Positions 38,287-47,833 of a stretch of DNA of 64,000 nucleotides are shown one piece after another (the first letter of the stretch is position 1; the number at the start of each line of letters is the position of its first letter). The position numbers and the translations under genes are program-made. Under the pieces are notes generated by a model, which saw only the letters and a list, made by a program, of their open reading frames with translations, did not search any database and was not told the DNA's origin. Source of the stretch: Devosia rhizoryzae (GTDB taxonomy: Bacteria; Pseudomonadota; Alphaproteobacteria; Rhizobiales; Devosiaceae); assembly GCF_016698665.1 (NCBI RefSeq), contig NZ_CP068046.1, forward strand, positions 2,232,001-2,296,000, written 5' to 3'.

Positions 38287-39216
38287 TCAGTAACCCAGGC
38301 TGCGATCGACGACGTTGCGCACCGGCTCGCCGTTTTCGAAGCGTCGGATGTTTGCGGCCATCTCCTTGACCGCCATGTTCTGGTGGGTCGGCGCCGCCAC
38401 ATGCGGCGAAAGCCGGACCTTTGGATGCTTCCAAAGCGGGTCTTCGACCGGCAGCGGCTCGGTGCGGAAGACGTCGAGCGCCGCACCGCTAAGCTTGCCG
38501 CTGTCCAAAGCCGCGATCAGGTCGGCATCGACAACGTGGCCGCCACGCGCGCCGTTGATGAAGAAGGCACCGTCGTTCAGCACGCCGAGAAGCTTGGCAT
38601 CGACCAGATCGGCCGTTTCGGCCGTCAGCGGCAACAGGTTGACCAGAATGTCGGCGCCGCGTGCCGCGTCGGGCAGTTGATCCTTGCCGGCAAAGGTCGT
38701 CCCACCCGCGACATCGTGCTTGGAACGCGCCCAGACGCGCGTATTGAAGCCGAAGCGGACGAAATGCTCCGCAACCGGTCGGCCCAACGCACCGGCGCCC
38801 AGCACGGTGACCGTCCGCTCATTGGCAAGCTTTTCTGCTTGCGGCGTCCACTCACCTTTGGCCTGAAGCTCGGTGTAGAGGAAGAGATTGCGGTGCCAGG
38901 CGAGCGCCTGCGCCAGCACCCACTCGGCCATGCCAAGCGCGAGGCCTTCATCGACGAGGCGGACGATCGGCAGTTCGTCCGGCACTTCGCCGCTGGCGAG
39001 CAGATGCTCGATGCCGGCGTTGAGGCTCAGGACGAGCTTCAACCCCGGGACGGCGCGGATGACGCCGGGCAACGGACGACCGACGATGATGAATGGCACG
39101 TCCGCATCGCCCGCTTTGGGCTGCTCGGTCAGGACCTCGAAATCCGGCAGCTCTGCACGGAAAAGTTGGGCCAGTTGTTCAGGATTTCCGCGCGAGGCGA
39201 TGAATAAACGTTTCAT
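38287..39216 (-). CDS. D-2-hydroxyacid dehydrogenase (glyoxylate/hydroxypyruvate reductase A-like)
   Basis: A 309-residue NAD(P)-dependent reductase of 2-keto acids such as glyoxylate or hydroxypyruvate. The nucleotide-binding turn is VLGAGALGRPVAEHF; catalytic residues fall in INGARGGHVVDADL (Arg), RTEPLPVEDPLW (Glu) and SPHVAAPT (His). Length and lack of a regulatory domain match GhrA. It lies 53 bp before the SBP gene on the same strand and downstream of a probable terminator, so it may head the SBP-permease-GGT operon. Confidence 0.87.
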   Translation of the reverse strand: MKRLFIASRGNPEQLAQLFRAELPDFEVLTEQPKAGDADVPFIIVGRPLPGVIRAVPGLKLVLSLNAGIEHLLASGEVPDELPIVRLVDEGLALGMAEWVLAQALAWHRNLFLYTELQAKGEWTPQAEKLANERTVTVLGAGALGRPVAEHFVRFGFNTRVWARSKHDVAGGTTFAGKDQLPDAARGADILVNLLPLTAETADLVDAKLLGVLNDGAFFINGARGGHVVDADLIAALDSGKLSGAALDVFRTEPLPVEDPLWKHPKVRLSPHVAAPTHQNMAVKEMAANIRRFENGEPVRNVVDRSLGY

Positions 39217-39319
39217 GACAAGAGCATGATGTGTCCAGCTTGGATCATGCAATGGCCGAAAAAATTCAAATTCCCGGCACTTGAGATCATGCAACTTGGA
39301 ATTTGGCTGCAAAACAGCA

Positions 39320-39347
39320 AAGCACGCGCCGGGTCTGGCGCGTGCTT
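39320..39347 (-). terminator. Probable terminator after the OppF gene
   Basis: A perfect 11-bp stem (AAGCACGCGCC ... GGCGCGTGCTT) with a 6-base loop lies 33 bp beyond the OppF stop. On the minus strand it is followed by TTGCTGTTTT, a broken T-tract. It would separate the VOC-to-OppF operon from the dehydrogenase and SBP genes downstream. Confidence 0.7.
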
Positions 39348-39379
39348 ACCCACAGTGCTCGCGATTTGATCAGGCAGAC

Positions 39380-40372
39380 TTAGGACAGCGGCTTGCGCAG
39401 GTCCAGTTCGTGGCTGCGAATGCACGCTACCCGATGTCCGCTTTCGAAAGTCTCCAGCGGCGGCACGACCTCGGCACACGCCTCGACGGCGTAAGGGCAA
39501 CGCGTGCGGAAGACGCAGCCGGATGGCGGGTTGATGGGGCTGGGTAAATCGCCCTTGAGCGTGATCCGCTCGCGCCGCACCGTCGGATCCGGCACCGGCG
39601 CCGCATCGAGCAGAGCACGCGTGTAGGGGTGGCGGGGATTGGAATAGAGCTCGGCGGCCGTTCCCATTTCCATTATGCGGCCGAGATAAAGCACGATGAC
39701 GCGGTCGCAGAGAAATTCAATGACGGATAAATCGTGGCCGATGAACAGGAGTGACAGGCCGAGTTCGCGGCGGAGATCCTGGAGCAGGTTGATGATCTGC
39801 GCCTGGATCGAAACGTCGAGCGCCGAGACAGGTTCGTCGGCGACGATGAATTCTGGATTGACCGCAAGGGCGCGGGCGATGCCGATGCGCTGGCGTTGCC
39901 CGCCGGAAAACTCATGCGGGAAGCGCGCCGCGGCGCTCCGCGGCAAGCCAACCTTTTCCAGAAGATCGCCGACCCGCTGCTCTCGGTCTTTGCGCGTGCC
40001 GATCTTGTGCAGCATCAGCGCTTCGGCCAACGTCTGACCGACGCTCATGCGAGGGTTCAAGCTCGCATATGGGTCCTGGAAGATGATCTGCATCTTGCTG
40101 CGCAGGGCCTTGAGATCTCCCGCCGAAAGCGTCGTGACCTCTTGACCATCGAGTTGCACCTTGCCCGAGGTCGGCTCGACAAGGCGCAGCACGGCGCGGC
40201 CAAGCGTGGTCTTGCCCGAGCCGGATTCACCGACGAGGCCAACGACTTCGCCCTTGCCCACTGTAAAGGAAACGCCATCGAGCGCACGCAGGGTGACGCC
40301 AGGTTTGAAGAGCGTCTTGCCGATTGGATAATGGACCTTAAGGTCTTCAACGACGAGGAGCGGCTCAGCCAT
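39380..40372 (-). CDS. Oligopeptide-type ABC importer ATPase (OppF/DppF-like)
   Basis: A 330-residue ATPase with Walker [10 protein letters not shown], signature [15 protein letters not shown], Walker [13 protein letters not shown] and the C-terminal oligopeptide-type cysteine region ([15 protein letters not shown]...). The start is ATG 40372, overlapping the OppD gene by 8 bases. It works with OppD below; the matching permeases and SBP are encoded downstream of a dehydrogenase gene and terminator. Confidence 0.94.
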   Translation of the reverse strand: MAEPLLVVEDLKVHYPIGKTLFKPGVTLRALDGVSFTVGKGEVVGLVGESGSGKTTLGRAVLRLVEPTSGKVQLDGQEVTTLSAGDLKALRSKMQIIFQDPYASLNPRMSVGQTLAEALMLHKIGTRKDREQRVGDLLEKVGLPRSAAARFPHEFSGGQRQRIGIARALAVNPEFIVADEPVSALDVSIQAQIINLLQDLRRELGLSLLFIGHDLSVIEFLCDRVIVLYLGRIMEMGTAAELYSNPRHPYTRALLDAAPVPDPTVRRERITLKGDLPSPINPPSGCVFRTRCPYAVEACAEVVPPLETFESGHRVACIRSHELDLRKPLS

Positions 40373-41387
40373 GGACTTCGTTCCAGCGGATGCAGCGGGC
40401 CCGATGTTCGGGAACGACCGGCAGGAGGGCAGGCACCGCGGCGCGGCATGCCGGAATAACCCAGGCACAGCGCGGATTAAAATCACAGCCTTGGGGCGGA
40501 TTGCGCGGATCGACTACGCTGCCGGGAATAGCGCGGAGCCGCAGCCCTTGGCCCGATGCGCGGGCGGCATGATCGATCACCGGCAGGCTATCGAGAAGGC
40601 CGCGCGTATAGGGATGGCTCGGACGGGCGAAGAGCTCGCGCACAGGCGCGGTTTCGACGATGCGGCCGCCATACATCACCGCGACACGGTCAGCGACTTC
40701 AGCCACGACGCCGAGATTGTGGGTGATGAAGAGGATGCCCATGCCGATCTCGCGCTGCAGGCGCCGCATGAGTTCGAGGATTTGCAATTGCACCGTGACG
40801 TCGAGCGCGGTGGTTGGCTCGTCGCCGATCAGCAGCGCGGGATTGCAGGCCAGCGCCATGGCGATCATGACGCGCTGCCGCATGCCGCCCGACATCTGGT
40901 GCGGATAGACATCGGCGCGGCGGGCGGGATCGGGAATTTCGACCAGAGCCAGCATCTCAACGGCACGGGCCCAGGCCTGCTTGCGCGTGAGGTTCTGGTG
41001 CAGGCGAGCAGCCTCGGCGATCTGGGCGCCGACCTTTTGGGTCGGATTGAGCGAGGTCATCGGCTCCTGGAAGATCATGCCGATCTCGTTGCCACGAATG
41101 GCGCGCATGGCGTTTTCGGGCTGCTTGACGAGGTCGACGACCTGGCCCGAGCGCGTGCGGAACAGCATTTCGCCGCCCGTGATGGCGCCAACACCCTTCT
41201 GGATCAGGCGCATGACCGAAAGGCTGGTGACGGACTTGCCCGAGCCGCTTTCCCCGACCAGGGCAACGGTCTCGCCCTGCCCGATGGTGAGATCGACGCC
41301 TTTGACGGCGCGAACGACGCCGGTTTCGGTCGAGAACTCGGTGACGAGGCCACGGATGTCGAGCAGTGGAGTGGTCTGATCCGTCAT
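40365..41387 (-). CDS. Oligopeptide-type ABC importer ATPase (OppD/DppD-like)
   Basis: A 340-residue ATPase with Walker [10 protein letters not shown], signature [15 protein letters not shown], Walker [14 protein letters not shown] and the C-terminal Cys-containing oligopeptide region ([15 protein letters not shown]). ATG 41387 overlaps the stop of the DUF885-type gene by four bases; the longer in-frame reading upstream is a shadow of that gene. Confidence 0.94.
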   Translation of the reverse strand: MTDQTTPLLDIRGLVTEFSTETGVVRAVKGVDLTIGQGETVALVGESGSGKSVTSLSVMRLIQKGVGAITGGEMLFRTRSGQVVDLVKQPENAMRAIRGNEIGMIFQEPMTSLNPTQKVGAQIAEAARLHQNLTRKQAWARAVEMLALVEIPDPARRADVYPHQMSGGMRQRVMIAMALACNPALLIGDEPTTALDVTVQLQILELMRRLQREIGMGILFITHNLGVVAEVADRVAVMYGGRIVETAPVRELFARPSHPYTRGLLDSLPVIDHAARASGQGLRLRAIPGSVVDPRNPPQGCDFNPRCAWVIPACRAAVPALLPVVPEHRARCIRWNEVHG

Positions 41388-43000
41388 GGGTTGAGGTGCC
41401 CTGCCCTTTCCATTTCCTCGCCGATCCAGGCCAGCGGCATGTGACCGTAGCTCAGCAGGTGATCGTGGAACCCGAGCGTGTCGCCCTTCCAGCGCTGGCG
41501 CAAGCTCTTGATGCCTTCTACGCCTAGCCAATACATCAGGCGCGAGCCGGGCAGCATGGAATTGCGCACCACTTCGCCTTCGACGCGGGCAGCGGCAAAG
41601 CCGGCCTCGCGGTAAAAAGCCATGGCCTCGTCGGGGCTCCAGTCGCTTAAGTGCAGCTTGATGTCGACAAGCACGCTTGCGGCGTTGCGGCGCTCGAATT
41701 GCTTGAGGAGCAGGATTTCGGCTGGGGTGTAGAAGCCCGAAACTTCCATCAGAAGGTCTTCGACGTAGCAGGCCCAGCCTTCGATCAGCGTGCCTGAGCC
41801 GAGGAAGGCAAGGCCGAGCGCGCAATCGGTGCCCGCAATACGCGCGAGACGCGACTTGGCGGTGCGGGCGCGGGTGTTTTGCGTGTGATGGCCGATGCTG
41901 CCGTGGTGCACGGCATGGATGGTCTTGGTCATGGCGGTGTTGTTGGCGCGCAAGAACGCACCCTCATCATCGCCGGGCGGAGTTACCCAGTAAACGCTGC
42001 CGGCACCGGGATTGAGGCCGGGGGGCGAGCGATAGAAGAGGAAATAGAGCGGCTGGCTGATCTTGCGGAAGCAAGGCGCCATCCACCGATAATCAAGATC
42101 GTATTCCTGCGCCGGAGTAACAAGCTCGGCGCCCTGGGCGATAGCGCGAACATCCCACTCCATGTAGCTGTCAAAAACCTCTTCGGCGTCCGACGGGTGG
42201 ATGTCGGCTAGCCCGGCGATGATCTCTTCGGCCGTACGGCTAGGGTCGATGGCGTGCGCCATGTCCGCCATCTCGTCGCCCATGCGCTTGTAGGCAGCTT
42301 CTGCCAGATCGACGGCTTCGCGCGGCGACATCCGAAGGCCGTGGATCTCAGCCATGAGCTGGGTAAGATAGGCTTCACCACACGCCGGATCGGCATCGGG
42401 CTGGGTGTCGAGTGCGGCAGCAAAGGCTTCGAAGGCGTCGGCAGCCTGGCGCGCGGGCTCGGCCCAGTCATCGGCAAATTCTTCGTGCAGCTTTATGTCG
42501 GTGCGGAGGAAACCGGCCATGGCCGTCGCTTCCTTTTGCGCGCGCTTGACCCAGCCTTGGGCGGCCGGCACGCCATCGAGGCGTTCGGTCGCCGCGCGAA
42601 GGAAAGTGCCGATGCCGTTGAGCCTTGCGATCAGCGCCGCGTGGCGGATCGGCATGGATTGCGGCAGCAACAGCGAGATGATCGCGAATGCGGCTTCGCC
42701 CGAATACCATGCGGGATTGTGGAGGCGCGGACGCGTTTCGGCGGCGAGACGCTGCATGCGCAGCTCGGCCAGCATCATGCGCCGGTCGAGCCGATCGCCG
42801 AGGTCCTGTGGTTCTTCGCTTGCTTCCAACCGGGCAAGGAGATCTTCGATTTCGGCAATCTCTTCGACAAGCGTTTCGGGGCCGGCCGGCGGCAGCTCGC
42901 TATCATGAGCATTGTCGCCCATGAACGTCGCATCCACCGGGCGAAAGCGCCAGTGATGGGCGAGAAAGTCCTCAACCAGCGCCGGATCGTAAGTCACCAT
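41384..43000 (-). CDS. DUF885-family protein with altered zinc motif
   Basis: A 538-residue protein of the DUF885 (M32-like metallopeptidase fold) family. The family's HExxPGHH motif appears as HHGSIGHH (365-372), with His in place of the catalytic Glu and Ile in place of Pro. The second landmark, LIEGWACYVEDL with Glu407, is intact. Starts at ATG 43000 and ATG 43003 are adjacent; 43000 gives better spacing from AAGAG. It overlaps the MocA-type gene upstream and the OppD gene downstream. It could be an inactive relative, a binding protein, or a hydrolase with changed chemistry. It has no signal peptide. Confidence 0.82.
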   Translation of the reverse strand: MVTYDPALVEDFLAHHWRFRPVDATFMGDNAHDSELPPAGPETLVEEIAEIEDLLARLEASEEPQDLGDRLDRRMMLAELRMQRLAAETRPRLHNPAWYSGEAAFAIISLLLPQSMPIRHAALIARLNGIGTFLRAATERLDGVPAAQGWVKRAQKEATAMAGFLRTDIKLHEEFADDWAEPARQAADAFEAFAAALDTQPDADPACGEAYLTQLMAEIHGLRMSPREAVDLAEAAYKRMGDEMADMAHAIDPSRTAEEIIAGLADIHPSDAEEVFDSYMEWDVRAIAQGAELVTPAQEYDLDYRWMAPCFRKISQPLYFLFYRSPPGLNPGAGSVYWVTPPGDDEGAFLRANNTAMTKTIHAVHHGSIGHHTQNTRARTAKSRLARIAGTDCALGLAFLGSGTLIEGWACYVEDLLMEVSGFYTPAEILLLKQFERRNAASVLVDIKLHLSDWSPDEAMAFYREAGFAAARVEGEVVRNSMLPGSRLMYWLGVEGIKSLRQRWKGDTLGFHDHLLSYGHMPLAWIGEEMERAGHLNP

Positions 43001-44115
43001 CATGCGCTCTTGCCCGGTAGGTCGACCCAGCGGCGCTCGAAATGCGCCTTGATGATCGCATCGACGATTTCCTGGCTCTTGGCTCCGTCGAAGAAGGTGC
43101 ATTCCTGCGGCCGGTCTTCGAGAATTTCATCGACGAAGTGGCGGACGAGATTGCGATAATAGAGTTCTGGCCAGGGCGTGTTGAGCGTTGTTCCCGGCGG
43201 TAGGGCTTCGGGGCCGACATCGTAGGGGATGAACTCGACGGCCTCGGCCTTGGCGATCTTGAGGGTTTCGGCGGTGCCGAATTCCGAGATCAGGCGGGCA
43301 ACGGCTGCACCCTTCGATCCGTAGACGCGGATTTCGACGCCGGGATAATTGCCCACGGCCACATAAGAGGTCTGGAGCAGACCCTGCGCGCCAGTTGCAT
43401 ATTCAACAAGCGCCACGGCACCGTCTTCGACCTTGATCTTCTGCAGCCCGACTTCACCGCGGACGATACGCTCGGGAATGAAATTCTTCATGGTCGAGGC
43501 GACGGAGCCGAACTCGCCGCCGAGCCAGCGCATCAGGTCGATCAGATGCGAGCCATAGCCGACGATCGAGGCCGGGATTAGCGAGTTGCGATCGACGCCC
43601 GGAGTAATCTGGCGCAGCGGCTCCTGCGGATCGAGCCATTGCGAATTTTGCTCGAAGCCGTGGATGTGGAAGACTTCGCCGAGCGTGCCGTCATCGATCC
43701 ACTTCTTGATCTGACGGATGGCGGGCGAATAGCGGAAGGTGAAGCCGAGCTTGGTGCGGACGCCCTTTGCATTGGCCTTTGCGGCAGCATCAAAGGCGGG
43801 TGCGGCTTCGGTGTGCAGCGGCTTTTCCGAGAGCACATGCTTGCCGCCTTCGATGGCGATAAGGCTGAGCGGAAGGTGCGTATGGGTCGGAGTGCAGACG
43901 TCGACCATCTGCACATCCGCATCGGCGATCAGCTTTTCGGGGTCGGTGTAGACCTTCTTAGCACCGTACTTTTCGCCCATCGCCTTGGCGCGATCGGGAT
44001 CGAGATCGCAGACGGCGATCAGGTCGACGCGCTCATGCGCCTTGTAACCGGGAAGGTGTGCCTTATCGGCCCAGGTGTGCGCGCCGATGAGACCGACGCC
44101 AAGCTTTGTGGTCAT
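43000..44115 (-). CDS. Gfo/Idh/MocA-family oxidoreductase
   Basis: A 371-residue NAD(P)-dependent dehydrogenase. The N-terminal Rossmann segment is GVGLIGAHTWADKAHLPGY and the catalytic-Lys motif is HVLSEKPLH. The C-terminal domain has the family's beta-sheet layout. It overlaps the PanE-like gene by four bases and the DUF885 gene by one to four. In a cluster with peptide import and hydrolases it may oxidise a sugar- or opine-like moiety; the substrate is not evident. Confidence 0.88.
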   Translation of the reverse strand: MTTKLGVGLIGAHTWADKAHLPGYKAHERVDLIAVCDLDPDRAKAMGEKYGAKKVYTDPEKLIADADVQMVDVCTPTHTHLPLSLIAIEGGKHVLSEKPLHTEAAPAFDAAAKANAKGVRTKLGFTFRYSPAIRQIKKWIDDGTLGEVFHIHGFEQNSQWLDPQEPLRQITPGVDRNSLIPASIVGYGSHLIDLMRWLGGEFGSVASTMKNFIPERIVRGEVGLQKIKVEDGAVALVEYATGAQGLLQTSYVAVGNYPGVEIRVYGSKGAAVARLISEFGTAETLKIAKAEAVEFIPYDVGPEALPPGTTLNTPWPELYYRNLVRHFVDEILEDRPQECTFFDGAKSQEIVDAIIKAHFERRWVDLPGKSA

Positions 44116-45194
44116 GGCAGTGTCTTTCCGATCTCGGCGGCATAGGCCTCAAGTTCATCATAATTATGGAAGCCGAGCTGGCGCTTGCCGTCCTCGATCT
44201 CGTAGATCATGCCGACCATCTTTTCGTTGAGACGGGTATCGGCACCGGCCTTCTTGCCGAACTCGATGAGTTTGCCGGCAAAGGCGCGGGTTTCGGAGGG
44301 GCGCTTGCGATAGACGATGTCCCACCAGATGCCCGAACCCTTTTTCTTGAAATTGTGGGTGGGCTTGTTGTCCTGGTCCTTCTTGAGGAGCCAGATGGCA
44401 TGGTCGATATTGGCGAGGAGCTTCTTGGTATCCTCGGCCGTCTTCACGCGGTAATTGGCGGGATCGAAGAAATCGAAGGCCTGGATGTCGATATTGTTGG
44501 CGTCGGCGATCTCGAGCGCTTCCTTGACGATCGCGCCGGCAAGGCGGGCATAGCGCTCGACCCCAAGCGTGTCGCGGATCTTGGCGTCGGCGAGGGCTGA
44601 GAAGACGACCTGAGCGGAATAAACTTCCTTGGCCCAGATCTGTCCCCAGATGCGGTCCGAATACTGAACCTCGGTCAAGGCCGAGAGCGCATCGCCGATC
44701 TCCTTGAGCCGCGGCGTCGTCTCGCCGCTGAGTTCACCCAGCTGGATCGGGCCTTCGTGGACGAACTCGATGTAACCAGGGTCGACCAGCGCACCGCCAT
44801 AGTTGGGGATCGAGCCGATCACGATGTCCTTGCCCGGCAGGCCGGCTTCGTCCAGCATCGCCACCATATCGGGCTCGTTGAAGCCGTTTTGGTAGGAGAC
44901 GACAGCGCTGTCTGCGTTGAGCAGCGGCACGATCTGCTTGAGGGCTTCGAGCGTGTGCTGCGATTTGGTGGCGACGAGGATGACACCGAGATCGCCAGAG
45001 AGCTGATCAGGAGTCGCAGCCTTGACCTTGACGTTGAGATCGCCGCGGACTCCGTCGATGGTCATGCCCTTGTCGTTTAGGGCATCGACATGCTCTTTCC
45101 AGCGGTCAACCAGGAGCACGTCATGGCCAGCTTTGGTCATGTAGGCGCCAGCCAGACCCCCAATGGCGCCGGCACCGATAATGGTGAACTTCAT
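44112..45194 (-). CDS. Ketopantoate reductase-family (ApbA/PanE-like) dehydrogenase
   Basis: A 360-residue protein with the N-terminal FTIIGAGAIGGLAGAYMTKAG NAD(P) fold, the GVILVATKSQHTLEAL loop and the YQNGFNEPD segment characteristic of the PanE family. It is longer than PanE itself (about 300), because of an extended C-terminal half (WLLKKDQDNKPTHNFKKKG), so it is probably not a pantothenate enzyme. It lies 15 bp after the second DUF885-like gene. It may reduce a 2-keto acid or form part of an opine-dehydrogenase-like reaction; inference. Confidence 0.82.
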   Translation of the reverse strand: MKFTIIGAGAIGGLAGAYMTKAGHDVLLVDRWKEHVDALNDKGMTIDGVRGDLNVKVKAATPDQLSGDLGVILVATKSQHTLEALKQIVPLLNADSAVVSYQNGFNEPDMVAMLDEAGLPGKDIVIGSIPNYGGALVDPGYIEFVHEGPIQLGELSGETTPRLKEIGDALSALTEVQYSDRIWGQIWAKEVYSAQVVFSALADAKIRDTLGVERYARLAGAIVKEALEIADANNIDIQAFDFFDPANYRVKTAEDTKKLLANIDHAIWLLKKDQDNKPTHNFKKKGSGIWWDIVYRKRPSETRAFAGKLIEFGKKAGADTRLNEKMVGMIYEIEDGKRQLGFHNYDELEAYAAEIGKTLP

Positions 45195-45209
45195 GGGGCC
45201 TGAACCTTC

Positions 45210-46394
45210 TTAGTTGGCAACCTGGGGGAACATCGAGAGGCTCTCGGGCGAATTGGCATAGGAGTAGAGCGCCTTGATGAAGGCGGGACGCTGGGCATCG
45301 CTGACGCGCTCGCGCACCTTGCGGACGACTTCGTTGCCAGCCCAATAGGAGGAGATAAACGGCCCGCGGAACGGGTGGGCGGCCATGCGCAGGCGGCCCT
45401 GCACCCAGGCTTCCTGGCCCATCGCCGTGGTGCGGAGGTAATTGGCGACATCTTCGCGCGGCACACCATCGACCATCAGCATCCAGGCGGCGCTGGTCTG
45501 GGCAGCGGAACGGACACGGCGCAGTTCGATGTGGATCGCATCGTCGTCGTCTTCGACGAAATCGATCAGGTGCACGCCCTGGTCGCCAATGCCTTCCTGC
45601 ACGCAGCCGGTAATGGCATCAGTGGTGATCAAAAGCGCGTCAGCAGGCGCCTCACCTGCATCGACGGCGGCCTTTGTCGACAGCAACTGCGTGGAGTGAC
45701 CGGGATAGACCTCGTGGCAAACCAGGTGCTTGAGCGCAGCGCGCGTAAAGCTCAAGTCGAAATTGAGGTCCATCTTGCCTTCGTTGAACGAACACCGGGC
45801 GGTATAGAACATGCCCCGGACCGGGTTCAGGACCATGTCGTAGTCGCCGGTGTCGAACACCATGGCGTCGGTCTTTGCCTTGGCCTGCGCCATCAACTCG
45901 CGAAACACGGTCTCGACCTGTTCGGCCGGCACGGCGCGCGCCTCTTCCCAGGCCGCGACCCGCTCGCCCAGGCTGCCGTTGACGAACCCCGAACGCTTCA
46001 AAACCGCGTCGAGCTTGGCGCGAGCATCTTCGATAACCGCTGCGTCTTCGCGACCCGCAGGTGCACCGACCAGCTGAGTAACCTTTTCCTCAAAGGTCGG
46101 GCTCGCACCAGCCAGCATCTTGGTGGCGGTCCGCACCGAGCGGATCATGCCTTCGAGGAACACCTTGCGCGGCCCAGCCTCAAGCGCGGCGGCTTCGCTG
46201 GCCAACCTATCCAAATCCGCCTTGATGGTTTCGACGTCATCATACTGGCGGGGCACCACGCTGTCGGCGCCAAGGTAAATCGGCACCAGGCCTTCCCCGC
46301 CAAGCAGGCTACCATCGGCCGGCTGACGGCGCTCATAGGCATCGATGCCCATGGTGATGGAGGTAAGGTCGCGACCGATCTCGAAGGAATTCAT
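45210..46394 (-). CDS. DUF885-like metallohydrolase with intact HExxPGH
   Basis: A 394-residue protein whose CHEVYPGHSTQ (HEVYPGH 227-233) is the zinc-binding and catalytic motif of the DUF885/M32-like fold, and whose GCVQEGIGDQGVHL segment holds the likely third ligand Glu. It is shorter than the 538-residue relative in the same operon. It would hydrolyse a small peptide-like bond in the cytoplasm. It lies 11 bp after the VOC gene and 15 bp before the PanE-like gene. Confidence 0.8.
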   Translation of the reverse strand: MNSFEIGRDLTSITMGIDAYERRQPADGSLLGGEGLVPIYLGADSVVPRQYDDVETIKADLDRLASEAAALEAGPRKVFLEGMIRSVRTATKMLAGASPTFEEKVTQLVGAPAGREDAAVIEDARAKLDAVLKRSGFVNGSLGERVAAWEEARAVPAEQVETVFRELMAQAKAKTDAMVFDTGDYDMVLNPVRGMFYTARCSFNEGKMDLNFDLSFTRAALKHLVCHEVYPGHSTQLLSTKAAVDAGEAPADALLITTDAITGCVQEGIGDQGVHLIDFVEDDDDAIHIELRRVRSAAQTSAAWMLMVDGVPREDVANYLRTTAMGQEAWVQGRLRMAAHPFRGPFISSYWAGNEVVRKVRERVSDAQRPAFIKALYSYANSPESLSMFPQVAN

Positions 46395-46405
46395 GGCGCT
46401 CAAAC

Positions 46406-46816
46406 TCAGTGTTCGAAAATGGCTTCGGGATTGCGGAAGGACTTGAACTCCATCGCATTGCCCGACGGATCGAGGAGAAAGAACGTGCCCTGCTCGCCCG
46501 GCTCGCCTTCGAAGCGGATTTTGGGCTCCATCACCAGCGGATAGGATGCGGCGCGCAGGCGCTCGACAAGCCCGTTCCAAGTTTCCCAGGGCAGCACGGC
46601 GCCGAAGTGGTGCAGCGGCACCATGTCGTTGCCGACCTTGGACTTGGCCTCGGACTTCGGGTCATTGTTGATATGAGCGGACAGCTGATGACCGAAGAAA
46701 TCGAAATCGATCCAGTTTTCGGCCTCGCGACCGACCTTGCAGCCGATAACCTCGCCGTAAAATTTCCGGGTGCTTTCTTTGTCCTTCACCGCGAAGGCCA
46801 TGTGGAATGGGATCAT
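46406..46816 (-). CDS. VOC-family (glyoxalase/dioxygenase) protein
   Basis: A 136-residue single-module-pair VOC protein. PFHMAFAVKDKESTRKFYGEVIG is the first betaalphabetabetabeta unit with a metal-ligand His, and FFLLDPSGNAMEFKSF the second with the ligand Glu. The group includes glyoxalase I, dioxygenases and isomerases. The start is ATG 46816. It is the first gene of the minus-strand operon that runs to OppF and diverges from the LysR gene. Confidence 0.85.
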   Translation of the reverse strand: MIPFHMAFAVKDKESTRKFYGEVIGCKVGREAENWIDFDFFGHQLSAHINNDPKSEAKSKVGNDMVPLHHFGAVLPWETWNGLVERLRAASYPLVMEPKIRFEGEPGEQGTFFLLDPSGNAMEFKSFRNPEAIFEH

Positions 46817-46875
46817 TTGGGCAGGTCCAGCCAAGAGAATGGGTCGGCGCTTATTGCGTCCTTGCGAAAAAGCTA

Positions 46876-46902
46876 GCGCCTTGGCAGCGCGCTGCAAGGC
46901 GC
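46876..46902. promoter_or_regulatory. Large palindrome in the VOC/LysR divergent gap
   Basis: GCGCCTTG-GCAGCGCGCTGC-AAGGCGC: a perfect 12-bp palindrome flanked by 7-bp arms that pair exactly apart from one extra G. It lies in the 126-bp gap between the VOC operon and lysR. It may be a LysR-type or other dimeric operator; it does not show a clean T-N11-A box. Confidence 0.45.
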
Positions 46903-46942
46903 ATAAAGATTGCCCTTGCATGATCCTATGGAATGATAATTT

Positions 46943-47833
46943 GTGAAACGGCGCGTTCTCCCTTCGCTCAACGCATTAAGAACCTTTGAAGCCGTTGCTC
47001 GGCACAACTCCTTTACGCGCGCTGCGGAGGAACTGAATGTAACTCAGAGTGCCGCAAGCCGCTTGGTGCATAGCCTAGAAGACTACCTCGAAGTGCCCCT
47101 GTTCACCCGCCGAAGCAGGCGTATCCAGCTGACCGACCAAGGCAGTTACTACAGCCGACTGGTCAGCCGTTCTCTGGACCTGCTCGAGGCGGGTACCGTA
47201 GAACTGATGTCATCCAAGGCTGGTAAGGGCACACTGTCGGTCGGCATGTTGCCCACATTTGGCACACGCTGGCTCCTGCCGCGTCTGCCTTCGTTTCAGG
47301 CACTCTATCCAGATGTATCGGTTAATGTCGTTTCAAGCGATGGCGAACTCGACTTCACGCGAGAACGCATTGATATCGCCATACGATTCGGTCATGGCCA
47401 ATGGTCGGAGGCACTGATCGACCCTCTAATGGGCGAGGAAATCCAAGTCGTCTGCTCACCGGCGCTGCTCGAAGGTCGTCCGCCACTCACCGAACCGGGT
47501 CAGCTTGGCAGCTATCGCTTGATCGACCATTCGACGCGGCCTGACAGCTGGGAATACTGGTTCCGCTCGATCGGCTCTACCATGCCCGAAGTCAATTGGG
47601 GCCCACGGTTGGAGCACTTCTTCATGATAACGGAAGCGGCAAAGGCGGGCTTGGGGATGGCCTTGTTGCCGACCTTCTTGATTCAGGAAGAATTAGCAGA
47701 GGGTTATTTGGTCTCCCCTTTCCCTGAGCGGATTGCGGGCCCAGGCGCCTACTACCTCGTCACGCCAGATACAAAAGCCGGTCTGCCTCGAGTGACGGCC
47801 TTTCGGCAATGGGTTCTGGATCAACTAAAATAG
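46943..47833 (+). CDS. LysR-family transcriptional regulator (GcvA-like)
   Basis: A 296-residue LysR regulator: N-terminal winged HTH (LNALRTFEAVARHNSFTRAAEELNVTQSAASRLVHSLE, residues 9-46) and a C-terminal effector domain from about residue 93. The layout and wording (LPSLNALRTFEAVARH) are typical of the GcvA-like subgroup. It begins with GTG 46943. Divergence from the VOC-DUF885-Opp operon makes that operon its likely target, with an amino-acid-like inducer. Its base composition appears a little lower in GC than the operon's. Confidence 0.92.
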   Translation: MKRRVLPSLNALRTFEAVARHNSFTRAAEELNVTQSAASRLVHSLEDYLEVPLFTRRSRRIQLTDQGSYYSRLVSRSLDLLEAGTVELMSSKAGKGTLSVGMLPTFGTRWLLPRLPSFQALYPDVSVNVVSSDGELDFTRERIDIAIRFGHGQWSEALIDPLMGEEIQVVCSPALLEGRPPLTEPGQLGSYRLIDHSTRPDSWEYWFRSIGSTMPEVNWGPRLEHFFMITEAAKAGLGMALLPTFLIQEELAEGYLVSPFPERIAGPGAYYLVTPDTKAGLPRVTAFRQWVLDQLK

